DNA from: an uncultured Pseudoruegeria sp.
GTDB taxonomy: Bacteria > Pseudomonadota > Alphaproteobacteria > Rhodobacterales > Rhodobacteraceae
Assembly (NCBI GenBank): GCA_947498155.1
Contig: CANMJD010000008.1
Coordinates: 83,179 to 147,178, forward strand
Reading direction: 5' to 3'
DNA: 64,000 nucleotides
In this document: piece by piece, positions 35,343-43,440 of the stretch
Layout: each line of letters begins with the position of its first letter
Numbering within the stretch: the first letter of the stretch is position 1
Notes under the pieces: model-generated
The model's database searches: none
Seen by the model: the letters and a program-made list of their open reading frames with translations, nothing else
What the model was told of the DNA's origin: nothing
Program-made: the position numbers and the translations under genes

Positions 35343-36675
35343 GGGTCAGTCCTTCGACAAGCAAAGAGGGCACGACCCGCGACAAATGCAAACGGGCATC
35401 ATTTGCCGGCACAAGGGTTTTCAGCATGTCGTGCAGATTACCCGCCACGGTGCATTCATTGACCGGATACTGGATTTCACCATTCTCGATCCAGAACCCC
35501 GATGCCCCGCGCGAATAGTCGCCGGTATTGGGGTTGATTGACGTGCCGATCATCGAGGTAATCAACAGCCCCGTGCCCATATCCGCCAGAAGGGTCGCGC
35601 GGGATTTATCCCCCTGCGTGACCATAATATTGCTGACGCTGGGCGATGGCGGGGCCGAAGGGCCTCGGGCGGCATTGGCGGTACTTTGCAGACCCAGCTG
35701 CCGCGCCGAGGCCAGATCAAGGGTCCAGCTGGTCAGCACACCCTGATCAATGATTTTACGGCGAGCGGTGGGCAGGCCTTCGCCATCAAAGGGCCGCGAG
35801 CCAGAGATACGGGCGCGGTGCGGTTCTTCGATAACATCCATGAAAGAGGGCAGGATTTGAGCGCCCAAAGAATTGCGCAGCCATGATCCACCGCGCACAA
35901 TCGCGGCGCCATTGATCGCCCCAAGCATATGCCCGATCAACCCGGCTGAAATGCGTTCATCATAGAGCACCGGAAAACTACCCGTCGGGGGTTTGCGCGA
36001 TCCTGCGCGTTCCACAGCGCGTTCCCCGGCTTGTTGACCGATGTCTTCAGGGGCGCGCAGATCAGCGAAAAACGTCCGTGAATCGCCGTCATAGTCTCTT
36101 TCCATGTCGGTGCCGGTGCCGGAAATTGCCACGCAGGACACAGATGTTCCGGTGCGGGCATAGCTACCGAAAAAACCGTTACTCGCGGCAAGGGCAATGC
36201 GGCGGCGGCTGTAGCTCGCTGCACTGGCTTGCACCTTGTCCACCCCTGCAACATCCCGCGCAGCGGCTTCGGCCCGAAGCGCCAGTTCCTGTAGGGCGGC
36301 GGGGGATTGTTCGTCTGCCGGATCAGCGAGTTCCAAAGCGTCGATATCAAAATCGCGGGCCAACTGCGCCGGATCGGCCAATCCGATATAGGGGTCTTCG
36401 GGAGCTTCTGCGGCCATGGCCACCGCGCGCTCTGCCATGGTGCGGATCGTATCGGCGCTGATGTCGCTGGCCGAAACGCAGGCCTGTTTCTGGCCAATCA
36501 TCACCCGAAGCCCGATGTCGATGCCCTCGGCGCGTTCGGCCTGTTCCAGTTTCCCCTCAAGGACGTCGATTTGCACAGCTGTGCCATCCACGGCCAATGC
36601 GTCGGCGTGATCTGCACCGGCTTTGCGGGCAGCGTCCAGCAATGCGTCGGTCACAGAAGATAGGGAAACGGTCAT
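35329..36675 (-). CDS. pmbA: TldD/PmbA family metalloprotease, PmbA-like
   Basis: 448 residues of the TldD/PmbA (TldE) family. Typical stretches are GTAVQIDVLEGKLEQAERAEG, GLRVMIGQKQACVSASD near the N-terminus, and SGSRPFDGEGLPTARRKIIDQGVL in the middle. In the TldD/TldE pair, TldD carries the metal site and PmbA is the inactive partner. The HExxxH motif of TldD is not seen here, so this is the PmbA type. The pair processes peptides such as microcin precursors and the CcdA antitoxin. It overlaps cysQ. Confidence 0.92.
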   Translation of the reverse strand: MTVSLSSVTDALLDAARKAGADHADALAVDGTAVQIDVLEGKLEQAERAEGIDIGLRVMIGQKQACVSASDISADTIRTMAERAVAMAAEAPEDPYIGLADPAQLARDFDIDALELADPADEQSPAALQELALRAEAAARDVAGVDKVQASAASYSRRRIALAASNGFFGSYARTGTSVSCVAISGTGTDMERDYDGDSRTFFADLRAPEDIGQQAGERAVERAGSRKPPTGSFPVLYDERISAGLIGHMLGAINGAAIVRGGSWLRNSLGAQILPSFMDVIEEPHRARISGSRPFDGEGLPTARRKIIDQGVLTSWTLDLASARQLGLQSTANAARGPSAPPSPSVSNIMVTQGDKSRATLLADMGTGLLITSMIGTSINPNTGDYSRGASGFWIENGEIQYPVNECTVAGNLHDMLKTLVPANDARLHLSRVVPSLLVEGLTLAGS

Positions 36676-36750
36676 ATGCAGCCTGCTTTTTCGGAGTTTC
36701 TGTTAAAGGAGGTAGCCTTGCATCCCTAGGGGCGCAAGGGTGCGGGGTGC

Positions 36751-36773
36751 AAAAAGGGGGCCAACCGGCCCCC
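36751..36773 (-). terminator. Intrinsic terminator of the DUF2125 gene
   Basis: GGGGGCC (36756-36762) and GGCCCCC (36767-36773) form a 7-bp stem with a 4-base loop. On the minus strand it is followed directly by TTTTT (36751-36755). It stands 28 bases past the DUF2125 stop. Confidence 0.85.
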
Positions 36774-36800
36774 AAATCCCTGTTCCAATCGCGGGCCGAT

Positions 36801-38312
36801 TTAGCGCAGGCGTTGCCCGTTGGCCGAGACAGCGCCGCTGTCATCCACTTCGATTGTCGACAACAATGTATCCGCCCCGTCACCTTGACGGGCAAACAGA
36901 CCCAGCATCATGCGCGCACCCATTGCCTGTTCTTCCGGCAAGAGACCAAGTTCAACCAGTTTATCAATCAGACCATTGCCGCCGACCAGTTGCAGATCAA
37001 CCTGTCCTGTGGGGCGTGGAAATCCGGGGAATGTCGTCAGATCATTATTGTCAAAAGTAAACGCCCCGGTGCCAGTCAAATCGGCACCCGCCGCCTTGAG
37101 TTGCAGTTCATTCAGCGTGAGCGCGTGGATCTCTCCGGGCATGCCGTCCATGGCCATGTTTTCGGAGTTTTCTGGGTCCATGATGTCGATATTCCAATTG
37201 GCCTTGCCGGTCATATCCAGAATCAGCGTGGCCGGATCGCGGGGCAGCCCGCCAGAGGGATCAACTAGGCCCCAGAGCATATCGGAGACCGACAGATCGA
37301 TCATCTTGGTGGTCAGGGCAAAGTCTTCGGGTGTGTCGGATTTGGAGATCGGCATCAGGAAATTATAAACATATTCCGCCATCGCCACATCGATCGAGGG
37401 CAACGGGATGTCCGACCCGGAAATCGACACGGTCAGATCGCGGACGGAACCGCCATAGCCCATTCCTGTACCGGATAGATCAACCGACAAGTCACCACCG
37501 GACATCCCCCCGTTTATCGCAAAGTCCGACCCATCTTCGGAGCCGGAAATATCATAGGTACCAGCGCCATAGGCGAATGCGCCATCAACCATCATGCCAC
37601 CGTCAAAATAGCTGGCGACATTGTCGGGATCACCGTCCAACGGTATGGCCATGGTCGACTTGCTGGTGAGGTCCGACAGGCTGGCGGTCATTTTGAAACT
37701 GCTGTTTTCCTCGGGAATATTGACATTCGCGGTGATGCCCAAAGCATTGATGCTGCTCGCTTCGTCGTATTCATAAAGTTCACCGGTTTTCAGGGTATAG
37801 GCGCTCTGGATACCTTCGAACTCGAACATGGCCAGATCGGTTAGTGTCTGATCATCCCCAGCGACTTCATCCACTGACAGCGCCACGTTGGCAGCTGTAA
37901 TATCGTAGCTGGTGTCATCGGGATCACCACTGACGTTTACTACCAGATCGGTTTGGGAAATGGTCATCGTTACATCGACCACATCTCCGGCTTCCTGCAG
38001 TTGCATGCGCATCGGATAGCTTGCCGGGACCGTTACATTTACCGTGCCGTCGCCATTTTCGGAAAACACCAGTTCCGGCAGGGTCATGTTAACAACGCTG
38101 CCCTCTGTATCCATGGACAGCGCCACATCAGAGACCGTCAGCGTGCCACCGTTTTTAGCGGCGTTTCCAACCTCGACCGAATAGCCACTGGCCCCTAGGT
38201 ATCCCTGCCATTGCTCCCAAACCGCGTCAGAAGTCATATCGGCAAACGCGCCATGAGCCGAAAACAGCGAGAGGCTTGAAACAGTGGTGCAGAGTAAAAA
38301 CTGTCGGGTCAT
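36801..38312 (-). CDS. DUF2125 domain protein, exported
   Basis: 503 residues from the ATG at 38312 (AAAGGA before it), giving a clear signal peptide (MTRQFLLCTTVSSLSLFSAHGAFA). The rest is acidic and beta-rich with repeating Gly/Asp/Thr stretches (NGGTLTVSDVALSMDTEGS, SYDITAANVALSVDEVAGDD). It ends in MMLGLFARQGDGADTLLS and TIEVDDSGAVSANGQRLR. DUF2125 is an alphaproteobacterial family; some related proteins resemble AsmA-like periplasmic proteins. The function is unknown. It stands alone with its own terminator and diverges from the SDR gene. Confidence 0.85.
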   Translation of the reverse strand: MTRQFLLCTTVSSLSLFSAHGAFADMTSDAVWEQWQGYLGASGYSVEVGNAAKNGGTLTVSDVALSMDTEGSVVNMTLPELVFSENGDGTVNVTVPASYPMRMQLQEAGDVVDVTMTISQTDLVVNVSGDPDDTSYDITAANVALSVDEVAGDDQTLTDLAMFEFEGIQSAYTLKTGELYEYDEASSINALGITANVNIPEENSSFKMTASLSDLTSKSTMAIPLDGDPDNVASYFDGGMMVDGAFAYGAGTYDISGSEDGSDFAINGGMSGGDLSVDLSGTGMGYGGSVRDLTVSISGSDIPLPSIDVAMAEYVYNFLMPISKSDTPEDFALTTKMIDLSVSDMLWGLVDPSGGLPRDPATLILDMTGKANWNIDIMDPENSENMAMDGMPGEIHALTLNELQLKAAGADLTGTGAFTFDNNDLTTFPGFPRPTGQVDLQLVGGNGLIDKLVELGLLPEEQAMGARMMLGLFARQGDGADTLLSTIEVDDSGAVSANGQRLR

Positions 38313-38437
38313 GTTGAAAATCCTTTCGAAAAATTTGACCGAAGTGTTTACCAACATTGATCTATTGGCAAGGGGAATAGCGGCTGGAAGGTACCCTTGG
38401 TCTGACGTAGGCTATGTGCAAGCGATAGGAGAGTCAG

Positions 38438-39193
38438 ATGTCAAAACTGCAAGGAAAAACAGCGATTATCACAGGCGCAAGCCGGGGAATCGGCGCGGCG
38501 ACGGCACGGTTGTTTGTGGCCGAAGGGGCCAATGTCGTGCTTGTTGCCCGCAGCGCCACAGAGATCACAGCGCTGGCGTCCGAACTGGGGGAACGTGCAT
38601 TGGCGGTGCCGCTGGATGTCACCAATTTCGCCGGTGTTCAGGCAATGGTAAACACCGCCACGCAGAAATTTGGTCAGGTGGATATTCTGATCAACAATGC
38701 CGGTGTCATTAATCCAATCACGACTTTTCTCGACTCTGACCCCACGGCCTGGGGCGGGGTGATCGATATCAATCTAAAGGGCGTGTATAACGGCTGCCGT
38801 GCGGTTGCTCCGCAGATGGCGCAGCGCGGGACGGGCACGATTTTGACGATCTCTTCTGGCGCGGCCCACAACGCGCTGGAAGGCTGGAGCGCCTATTGCA
38901 CTTCTAAGGCTGGTGCCGCGATGTTGACCGATTGTCTGCATCGGGAGCTGTCGGGTAAAGGGCTTCGGATCATGGGTATGTCGCCGGGCACGGTGGCGAC
39001 CGAAATGCAGGTCGACATCAAGGCCTCTGGCATCAATCCGGTCAGCCAGCTTGACCCTTCGGTGCATATTCCGGCGGAATGGCCCGCGATCTGTTTGCTC
39101 TGGATGTGTTCGGAACAATCGGACGCCTATTTGGGCACAGAGGTTTCCTTGCGTGATCCGGACATCCGCGCCTCGCTCGGCTTGCCCCTATGA
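38438..39193 (+). CDS. Short-chain dehydrogenase/reductase (SDR)
   Basis: 251 residues of a classical SDR: cofactor motif TGASRGIGAATARL (about residues 13-26), NNAGV (about 89), and active-site Ser in TISSGAA with YCTSK (about 158-162). Residues after the second strand (ARSATEI) suggest NADP use, but this is weak evidence. The substrate is unknown. It overlaps the crotonase gene by 4 bases and that one overlaps the flavoprotein gene by 4 bases, so the three are translationally coupled. Confidence 0.9.
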   Translation: MSKLQGKTAIITGASRGIGAATARLFVAEGANVVLVARSATEITALASELGERALAVPLDVTNFAGVQAMVNTATQKFGQVDILINNAGVINPITTFLDSDPTAWGGVIDINLKGVYNGCRAVAPQMAQRGTGTILTISSGAAHNALEGWSAYCTSKAGAAMLTDCLHRELSGKGLRIMGMSPGTVATEMQVDIKASGINPVSQLDPSVHIPAEWPAICLLWMCSEQSDAYLGTEVSLRDPDIRASLGLPL

Positions 39194-39816
39194 TCCGAGT
39201 TGAAAAAAAAGGCGATCTTCGGGTTGTTACACTGGACCGGCCCGAAAAGGCCAATGCCCTTACCCGCGTCCTGTTGGAGGATCTCAGGGACGCGATTTTG
39301 GATGCGGGGATTGATGCCAAAGCTTTGGTGCTGACAGGGGCTGGCCCGGTCTTTTCTGCGGGTGCGGATCTGCATGAAATCAAAACCACGGAACTTGCCA
39401 CCGATCCGGTTTGGGAGGAGGTGTCTTCTTCTATTGCCAATCTAGATTGTTTAACGATTGCGGCGTTGAACGGCACCGTGGCGGGGGGGGCGTGCGGGAT
39501 GGTGTTGGCCTGTGATTTGCGGATTGCGGTCCCAGCCACGCGGGTTTTCTATCCGGTGATGAAGCTAGGGTATTATCCGCAGCCCTCTGATCCGGCGCGC
39601 TTGGCGGCCTTGATCGGTCTGTCCCGGGCAAAACTGGTGTTGATGGCGGGGGAAAAACTCACGGCAGAGCAATCCTTGTCCTTTGGGCTGATCGACAAAA
39701 TCGTTGAGCCGGACGCGCTTATGGAAATCGCGCAGACGCTATCGGCTGATATTCTGGCTGCCCCACCTTTGATTGGCAGAGGGATCAAGCGAATGTTTCG
39801 GGACGTAGAGGTTTGA
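39190..39816 (+). CDS. Enoyl-CoA hydratase/isomerase (crotonase) family protein, short
   Basis: 208 residues, about 50 shorter than usual crotonases at the C-terminus. The acyl-CoA oxyanion-hole region is recognisable (FSAGADLHEI near residue 57; ALNGTVAGGACGMVLACDLRIA near 95). The two glutamates used by typical hydratases are not at their usual places: GGACGMVLA stands where GGGCELAMA is expected, and the second site reads VMKLGYYPQPS. It is therefore unlikely to be a standard hydratase; an isomerase, hydrolase or other crotonase reaction is possible. It is coupled to the SDR and flavoprotein genes. Confidence 0.82.
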   Translation: MIRVEKKGDLRVVTLDRPEKANALTRVLLEDLRDAILDAGIDAKALVLTGAGPVFSAGADLHEIKTTELATDPVWEEVSSSIANLDCLTIAALNGTVAGGACGMVLACDLRIAVPATRVFYPVMKLGYYPQPSDPARLAALIGLSRAKLVLMAGEKLTAEQSLSFGLIDKIVEPDALMEIAQTLSADILAAPPLIGRGIKRMFRDVEV

Positions 39817-40985
39817 AAACAGCGCTGGTGATTGGGGGTGGCCCTGCGGGGCTGATGGCGGCGGACCGTTTGGCGGCGCGGGGCATTCATGTCGATCTTA
39901 TGGAGGGAAACCCATCGGTAGGACGCAAATTCCTGATGGCGGGTAAGTCGGGATTAAACCTGACGATGGACCTGCCGATGGAAGATTACCTAAAGGGATT
40001 TTCCCCCTATTCCCCTGTGTTAGAGCCGATATTCGAAAGTTTCGGACCGCAAAAGGTGATCGAATGGGCGCAGTCATTGGGGCAAGAGGTGTTCACCGGC
40101 AGCAGCGGGCGGGTCTTTCCGGTGGCGATGAAAGCTTCGCCGTTGTTGCGTGCTTGGATGGCGCATTTAACCCAAGCCGGTGTACAGGTTCATACGCGTC
40201 ACCGTTGGGTCGCGGTTTCCGGTCAGGGCTATGGCTTTGATACGCCCCAAGGCCCGATTACTCATAAGGCGGATGTGGTTGTTTTGGCCTGTGGTGGGGC
40301 GAGTTGGGCAAGATTAGGCTCTGATGGCGGTTTTACCTTGATCATGCCGTCGTTGCCCATGACGCCTTTTAAGCCCGCCAATATGGGGTTTACCATGGCG
40401 TGGTCGGCGCATATGGCAAAACACTTCGGCCAGCCGGTCAAAGGGGTCAGCTTACAGGCCGGCGAGGTGCGATCCCGTGGGGAATTCATAATTTCTGAAC
40501 GCGGCCTGGAAGGCGGCGGCATCTATGCGGTTTCGGCGGCGATGCGCGACGGGGCCGATCTGGTGCTTGATCTTGCGCCGGATTTGACCGAGGCGCAGGT
40601 GACCGCGCGGTTGGCCCAGACCAAAGCCAAGCAAAGCTTATCAAACCGGTTGCGCAAGGCGCTAAAGCTGGAGCCGGTCAAAATCGCGCTACTACAGGAA
40701 TTTGCGCGCCCTTTGCCGCCGGTTGATCAACTTGCACCGCTGATCAAGGCGCTTGCGATCCCGCACACCGGACCGCGTCCGATGGATGAGGCGATTTCGG
40801 TTGCGGGCGGGCTGTCGATGGCGGCGCTGAACCAAGGGCTGATGATCGATGGGATGCCCGGTGTATTCGCCGCCGGAGAGATGCTGGACTGGGAGGCCCC
40901 GACGGGGGGCTATCTGATTTCCGGCTGTCTGGCGACAGGGCGCTGGGCGGGGGATTACGCGGCGAAATGGCTTGGCGCCGGCTAG
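39813..40985 (+). CDS. NAD(P)/FAD-dependent oxidoreductase, HI0933/BaiN-like (TIGR03862-type flavoprotein)
   Basis: 390 residues starting at TTG (39813) with GAGG before it, overlapping the crotonase stop. FAD is bound by the N-terminal ALVIGGGPAGLMAADRLAARG. GRKFLMAGKSGLNLT and GGYLISGCLATGR near the C-terminus are signatures of the HI0933/TIGR03862 group. GASWARLGSDG lies mid-protein. The biochemical role of this group is poorly defined. It converges with the glutathione transferase gene, sharing CTAG at the stop codons. Confidence 0.88.
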   Translation: MKTALVIGGGPAGLMAADRLAARGIHVDLMEGNPSVGRKFLMAGKSGLNLTMDLPMEDYLKGFSPYSPVLEPIFESFGPQKVIEWAQSLGQEVFTGSSGRVFPVAMKASPLLRAWMAHLTQAGVQVHTRHRWVAVSGQGYGFDTPQGPITHKADVVVLACGGASWARLGSDGGFTLIMPSLPMTPFKPANMGFTMAWSAHMAKHFGQPVKGVSLQAGEVRSRGEFIISERGLEGGGIYAVSAAMRDGADLVLDLAPDLTEAQVTARLAQTKAKQSLSNRLRKALKLEPVKIALLQEFARPLPPVDQLAPLIKALAIPHTGPRPMDEAISVAGGLSMAALNQGLMIDGMPGVFAAGEMLDWEAPTGGYLISGCLATGRWAGDYAAKWLGAG

Positions 40986-41914
40986 GCGCGCTGGGCGGGG
41001 CCATGCCAGTCGATCAGCGGCCCTGCCGGTATAATCCCGAGTGGATTGCGCAATTCGGACGGCGAAAAATAACCCTGTTTGTAAATGTCAAAGCGCACCG
41101 TGTCGGCGATGGTACCGGTTTGGTAAATGTCGCGGGCATAGGCCCAAAGGGCGGTGTAATCGGATAGCCGCCGGATATTGCATTTAAAAGCATAGTGATA
41201 GGCCACATCAAAGCGGGCCAGCGTGGGAAACAGCCGTAGATCGGCTTCGGTCAGATTTGATCCAGTCAGGAACCGATGGCTCGAAAGATGGGCGTCGAGC
41301 CGGTCCAATGTGTCGAATACTTCGACTACGGCCTCGTCATAGGCGTCTTGGGTGCGGGCAAATCCGGCACGATAGACACCGTTGTTCAGGCGCGGATAGA
41401 TCAGATCATTCCAGTCATCGATCTCTTGCGATTTGGCGGCGGGATAAAGTCCTTCATCCGGTACAAAAGCATTCAACATTCGCAAAATATCGGCGGATTC
41501 ATTGGATACAATAGACTGGGTGTGACGATCCCAAAGTACCGGCACCGTGATGCGACCCGTATAGGCAGGCTGCTGCTTGCTATAAACTTCGTGCAGGGCA
41601 GAGACACCCATTTCAGAGTCTAAATAAGGGGAACCGGCCTCAAAGACCCAACCCTGTTCGGTTCTGCGGGGGGCGGCATAGGCGACGGAAATAACATCCT
41701 GAAGGCCAAGATAGGCGCGCCCCAAAAGGGCGCGATGGGCCCAAGGGCAGTTCCATGCCGCATAAAGGTGATAGCGCCCCGCGTCTGGCGTAAAGGGGCC
41801 GTCCTTTGTGATCCGGTTGCGGATGGCCGAGACCTGTCTGCGATATCGCCCGTCCGCATCAGAGGCAGGACTAGGGTCATCGACATGGTATGTTCCATCT
41901 ATCATCACACCCAT
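40982..41914 (-). CDS. Glutathione transferase, glutathionyl-hydroquinone reductase-like (YqjG/xi class)
   Basis: 310 residues. The xi-class active site AWNCPWAHRALLGRAYLGL (cysteine at about residue 54) is present, then VSNESADILRMLN as the glutathione-gamma-glutamyl contact and a helical C-terminal domain with DLRLFPTLARFDVAYH. Such enzymes reduce glutathionyl-hydroquinones with glutathione. Length (about 310-330) fits the class and excludes short GSTs. It is last in the leuS-lptE-holA run on the minus strand. Confidence 0.9.
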   Translation of the reverse strand: MGVMIDGTYHVDDPSPASDADGRYRRQVSAIRNRITKDGPFTPDAGRYHLYAAWNCPWAHRALLGRAYLGLQDVISVAYAAPRRTEQGWVFEAGSPYLDSEMGVSALHEVYSKQQPAYTGRITVPVLWDRHTQSIVSNESADILRMLNAFVPDEGLYPAAKSQEIDDWNDLIYPRLNNGVYRAGFARTQDAYDEAVVEVFDTLDRLDAHLSSHRFLTGSNLTEADLRLFPTLARFDVAYHYAFKCNIRRLSDYTALWAYARDIYQTGTIADTVRFDIYKQGYFSPSELRNPLGIIPAGPLIDWHGPAQRA

Positions 41915-41926
41915 GGAAACCCCTTT

Positions 41927-42955
41927 CTAGGATCTGCGTTGGCTCATCATCGATAGCCGGATCAAGGCCCGTTCCATCAGGGCCATATCGGGGGATTTTG
42001 CAGTAGACCGCAGTTGCAAATCCGTATCCACCAGTAATCGGATGGCTTTTTCGAGGTTTCCGCTGCCCCAGGTTTGCGCCTGTCTGATCATCCGGTCGCG
42101 GCGCGGGCCAAAGACCGGCGGGCGCATCCGCCCCATGCCAGCGGCGGGTCCTTTGGGGTCGGCAGAAGCGGCATGCAGGGTTCGAAAATGGCGCATGGCC
42201 CCGATACACAGGCCCACCGGCTGCACCCCTTGCGCACCGAGTTTCGCCAAAATAGGCCCGATCTGCGCACTTTGACCTTCGGCAACTACATTCAGGATAT
42301 CATCCAGCCCGACTTCGGTCGAAGTGGGGGCGCAGGCCGCCACATCCGCCGGGCTGACGGGAGTGTCATCGGTCAGCTTATACAGAGAGAGCTTTTCGAT
42401 GGTCTGCCGAAAATCCCCCGGTCCAAGAACCCGCGAAAGCCCTTCTAGATCGGTCATCGCGTCAGGGGAAATGTTTGTCAGTCCGCCGCTTTTAAGATCG
42501 GCCTCAATCTCGGCTCGGGTTGGCGGATCATCATACAGGCCCACGGCATAGGCGTTTTTATGGCTCTCAAACAGTTTGCGCAGGGAAGAGCTGGCTTTGA
42601 GTGCGCCTGCGGTAATCACAATTTGTGCATCCCCGGCTTGCCAGTCCTGCAGGGCGTTGGTCACGGTCTTGGCCAATGTGTCGGTGGCGTCTTCGACAAA
42701 GGCAACCCGCGGCCCCGGAAAGAAGCTTTGCGCCTTAAGCGCATCGGATAGCATCGCCGGATCTTTGCGCAAATCGCTTGCCGGTATCCGGCTTAGGCGC
42801 ATTTCCTCTTCGCCTTGCGGGCCGATGAGAGCAGCAATCAGTTCCTGACGTTTCAGCGCGACACGCATGGCATCGGCACCATAGATCAGAATGCCGGTTC
42901 TGGCGGGGTCCGGCTTTTTGAAATAGCCGGCCGCATCGCGCCCCGTTAGCTTCAT
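41927..42955 (-). CDS. holA: DNA polymerase III subunit delta
   Basis: 342 residues. The AAA+-like clamp-loader delta fold is seen in GILIYGADAMRVALKRQELI at the N-terminus, AQIVITAGALKASSSLRKLFE mid-protein and the C-terminal collar domain (KLGAQGVQPVGLCIGAMRHF). Delta opens the beta sliding clamp during loading. It overlaps lptE by 4 bases, and leuS-lptE-holA is the well-known proteobacterial order. Confidence 0.93.
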   Translation of the reverse strand: MKLTGRDAAGYFKKPDPARTGILIYGADAMRVALKRQELIAALIGPQGEEEMRLSRIPASDLRKDPAMLSDALKAQSFFPGPRVAFVEDATDTLAKTVTNALQDWQAGDAQIVITAGALKASSSLRKLFESHKNAYAVGLYDDPPTRAEIEADLKSGGLTNISPDAMTDLEGLSRVLGPGDFRQTIEKLSLYKLTDDTPVSPADVAACAPTSTEVGLDDILNVVAEGQSAQIGPILAKLGAQGVQPVGLCIGAMRHFRTLHAASADPKGPAAGMGRMRPPVFGPRRDRMIRQAQTWGSGNLEKAIRLLVDTDLQLRSTAKSPDMALMERALIRLSMMSQRRS

Positions 42956-43440
42956 AAGAGCCAGCTTCCGCTGGAGGCAATCAGCCGAGTGGTGATCTGA
43001 TCCGCCAGAATCACCATCAGCCGGTCATAGGCATCCTGTTCCGCCGCCGCTGTCGACACATTTGTGCCCGTCGCGGCATAAGAGGTGAAACTGTTGGCGG
43101 CACTTTGATAAAGCGCTTCTTTGGTGTTCAGATCGTAGATGGTGAAATTGGCACGGCCGATGATATTATAGCGCAGGATTTCCTGTTCCTGCGTGATGGC
43201 CAGATCGTCCTCTTCCAAACGCAGGTCGATGGCCAGACCAAACCGTGGCCCGACCGGCTGGCCGAGTCGCTCTTCGAGCTGTTTGACCAGTTCAAAGCTG
43301 TAGCGGTCGGTCGGGTTGTCCACCAGAATCGCACCGCGCAGCCCCGCCGCCGACCCGTTCGGGCCGTAGGCAGGTTCAAAGCCGCAGGCCGCAAGACCCG
43401 AGAGCGAAAGAAGAAAAGCGCGGCGACTAAATAACGACAT
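42952..43440 (-). CDS. lptE: LPS assembly lipoprotein LptE
   Basis: 162 residues from the ATG at 43440; an earlier in-frame codon at 43461 would overlap leuS further. The product has a lipoprotein signal ([19 protein letters not shown], lipid on the Cys after LAA) followed by [10 protein letters not shown], the usual start of alphaproteobacterial LptE. LptE plugs the LptD barrel that inserts lipopolysaccharide into the outer membrane. It overlaps leuS by 14 bases and holA by 4. Confidence 0.9.
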   Translation of the reverse strand: MSLFSRRAFLLSLSGLAACGFEPAYGPNGSAAGLRGAILVDNPTDRYSFELVKQLEERLGQPVGPRFGLAIDLRLEEDDLAITQEQEILRYNIIGRANFTIYDLNTKEALYQSAANSFTSYAATGTNVSTAAAEQDAYDRLMVILADQITTRLIASSGSWLL

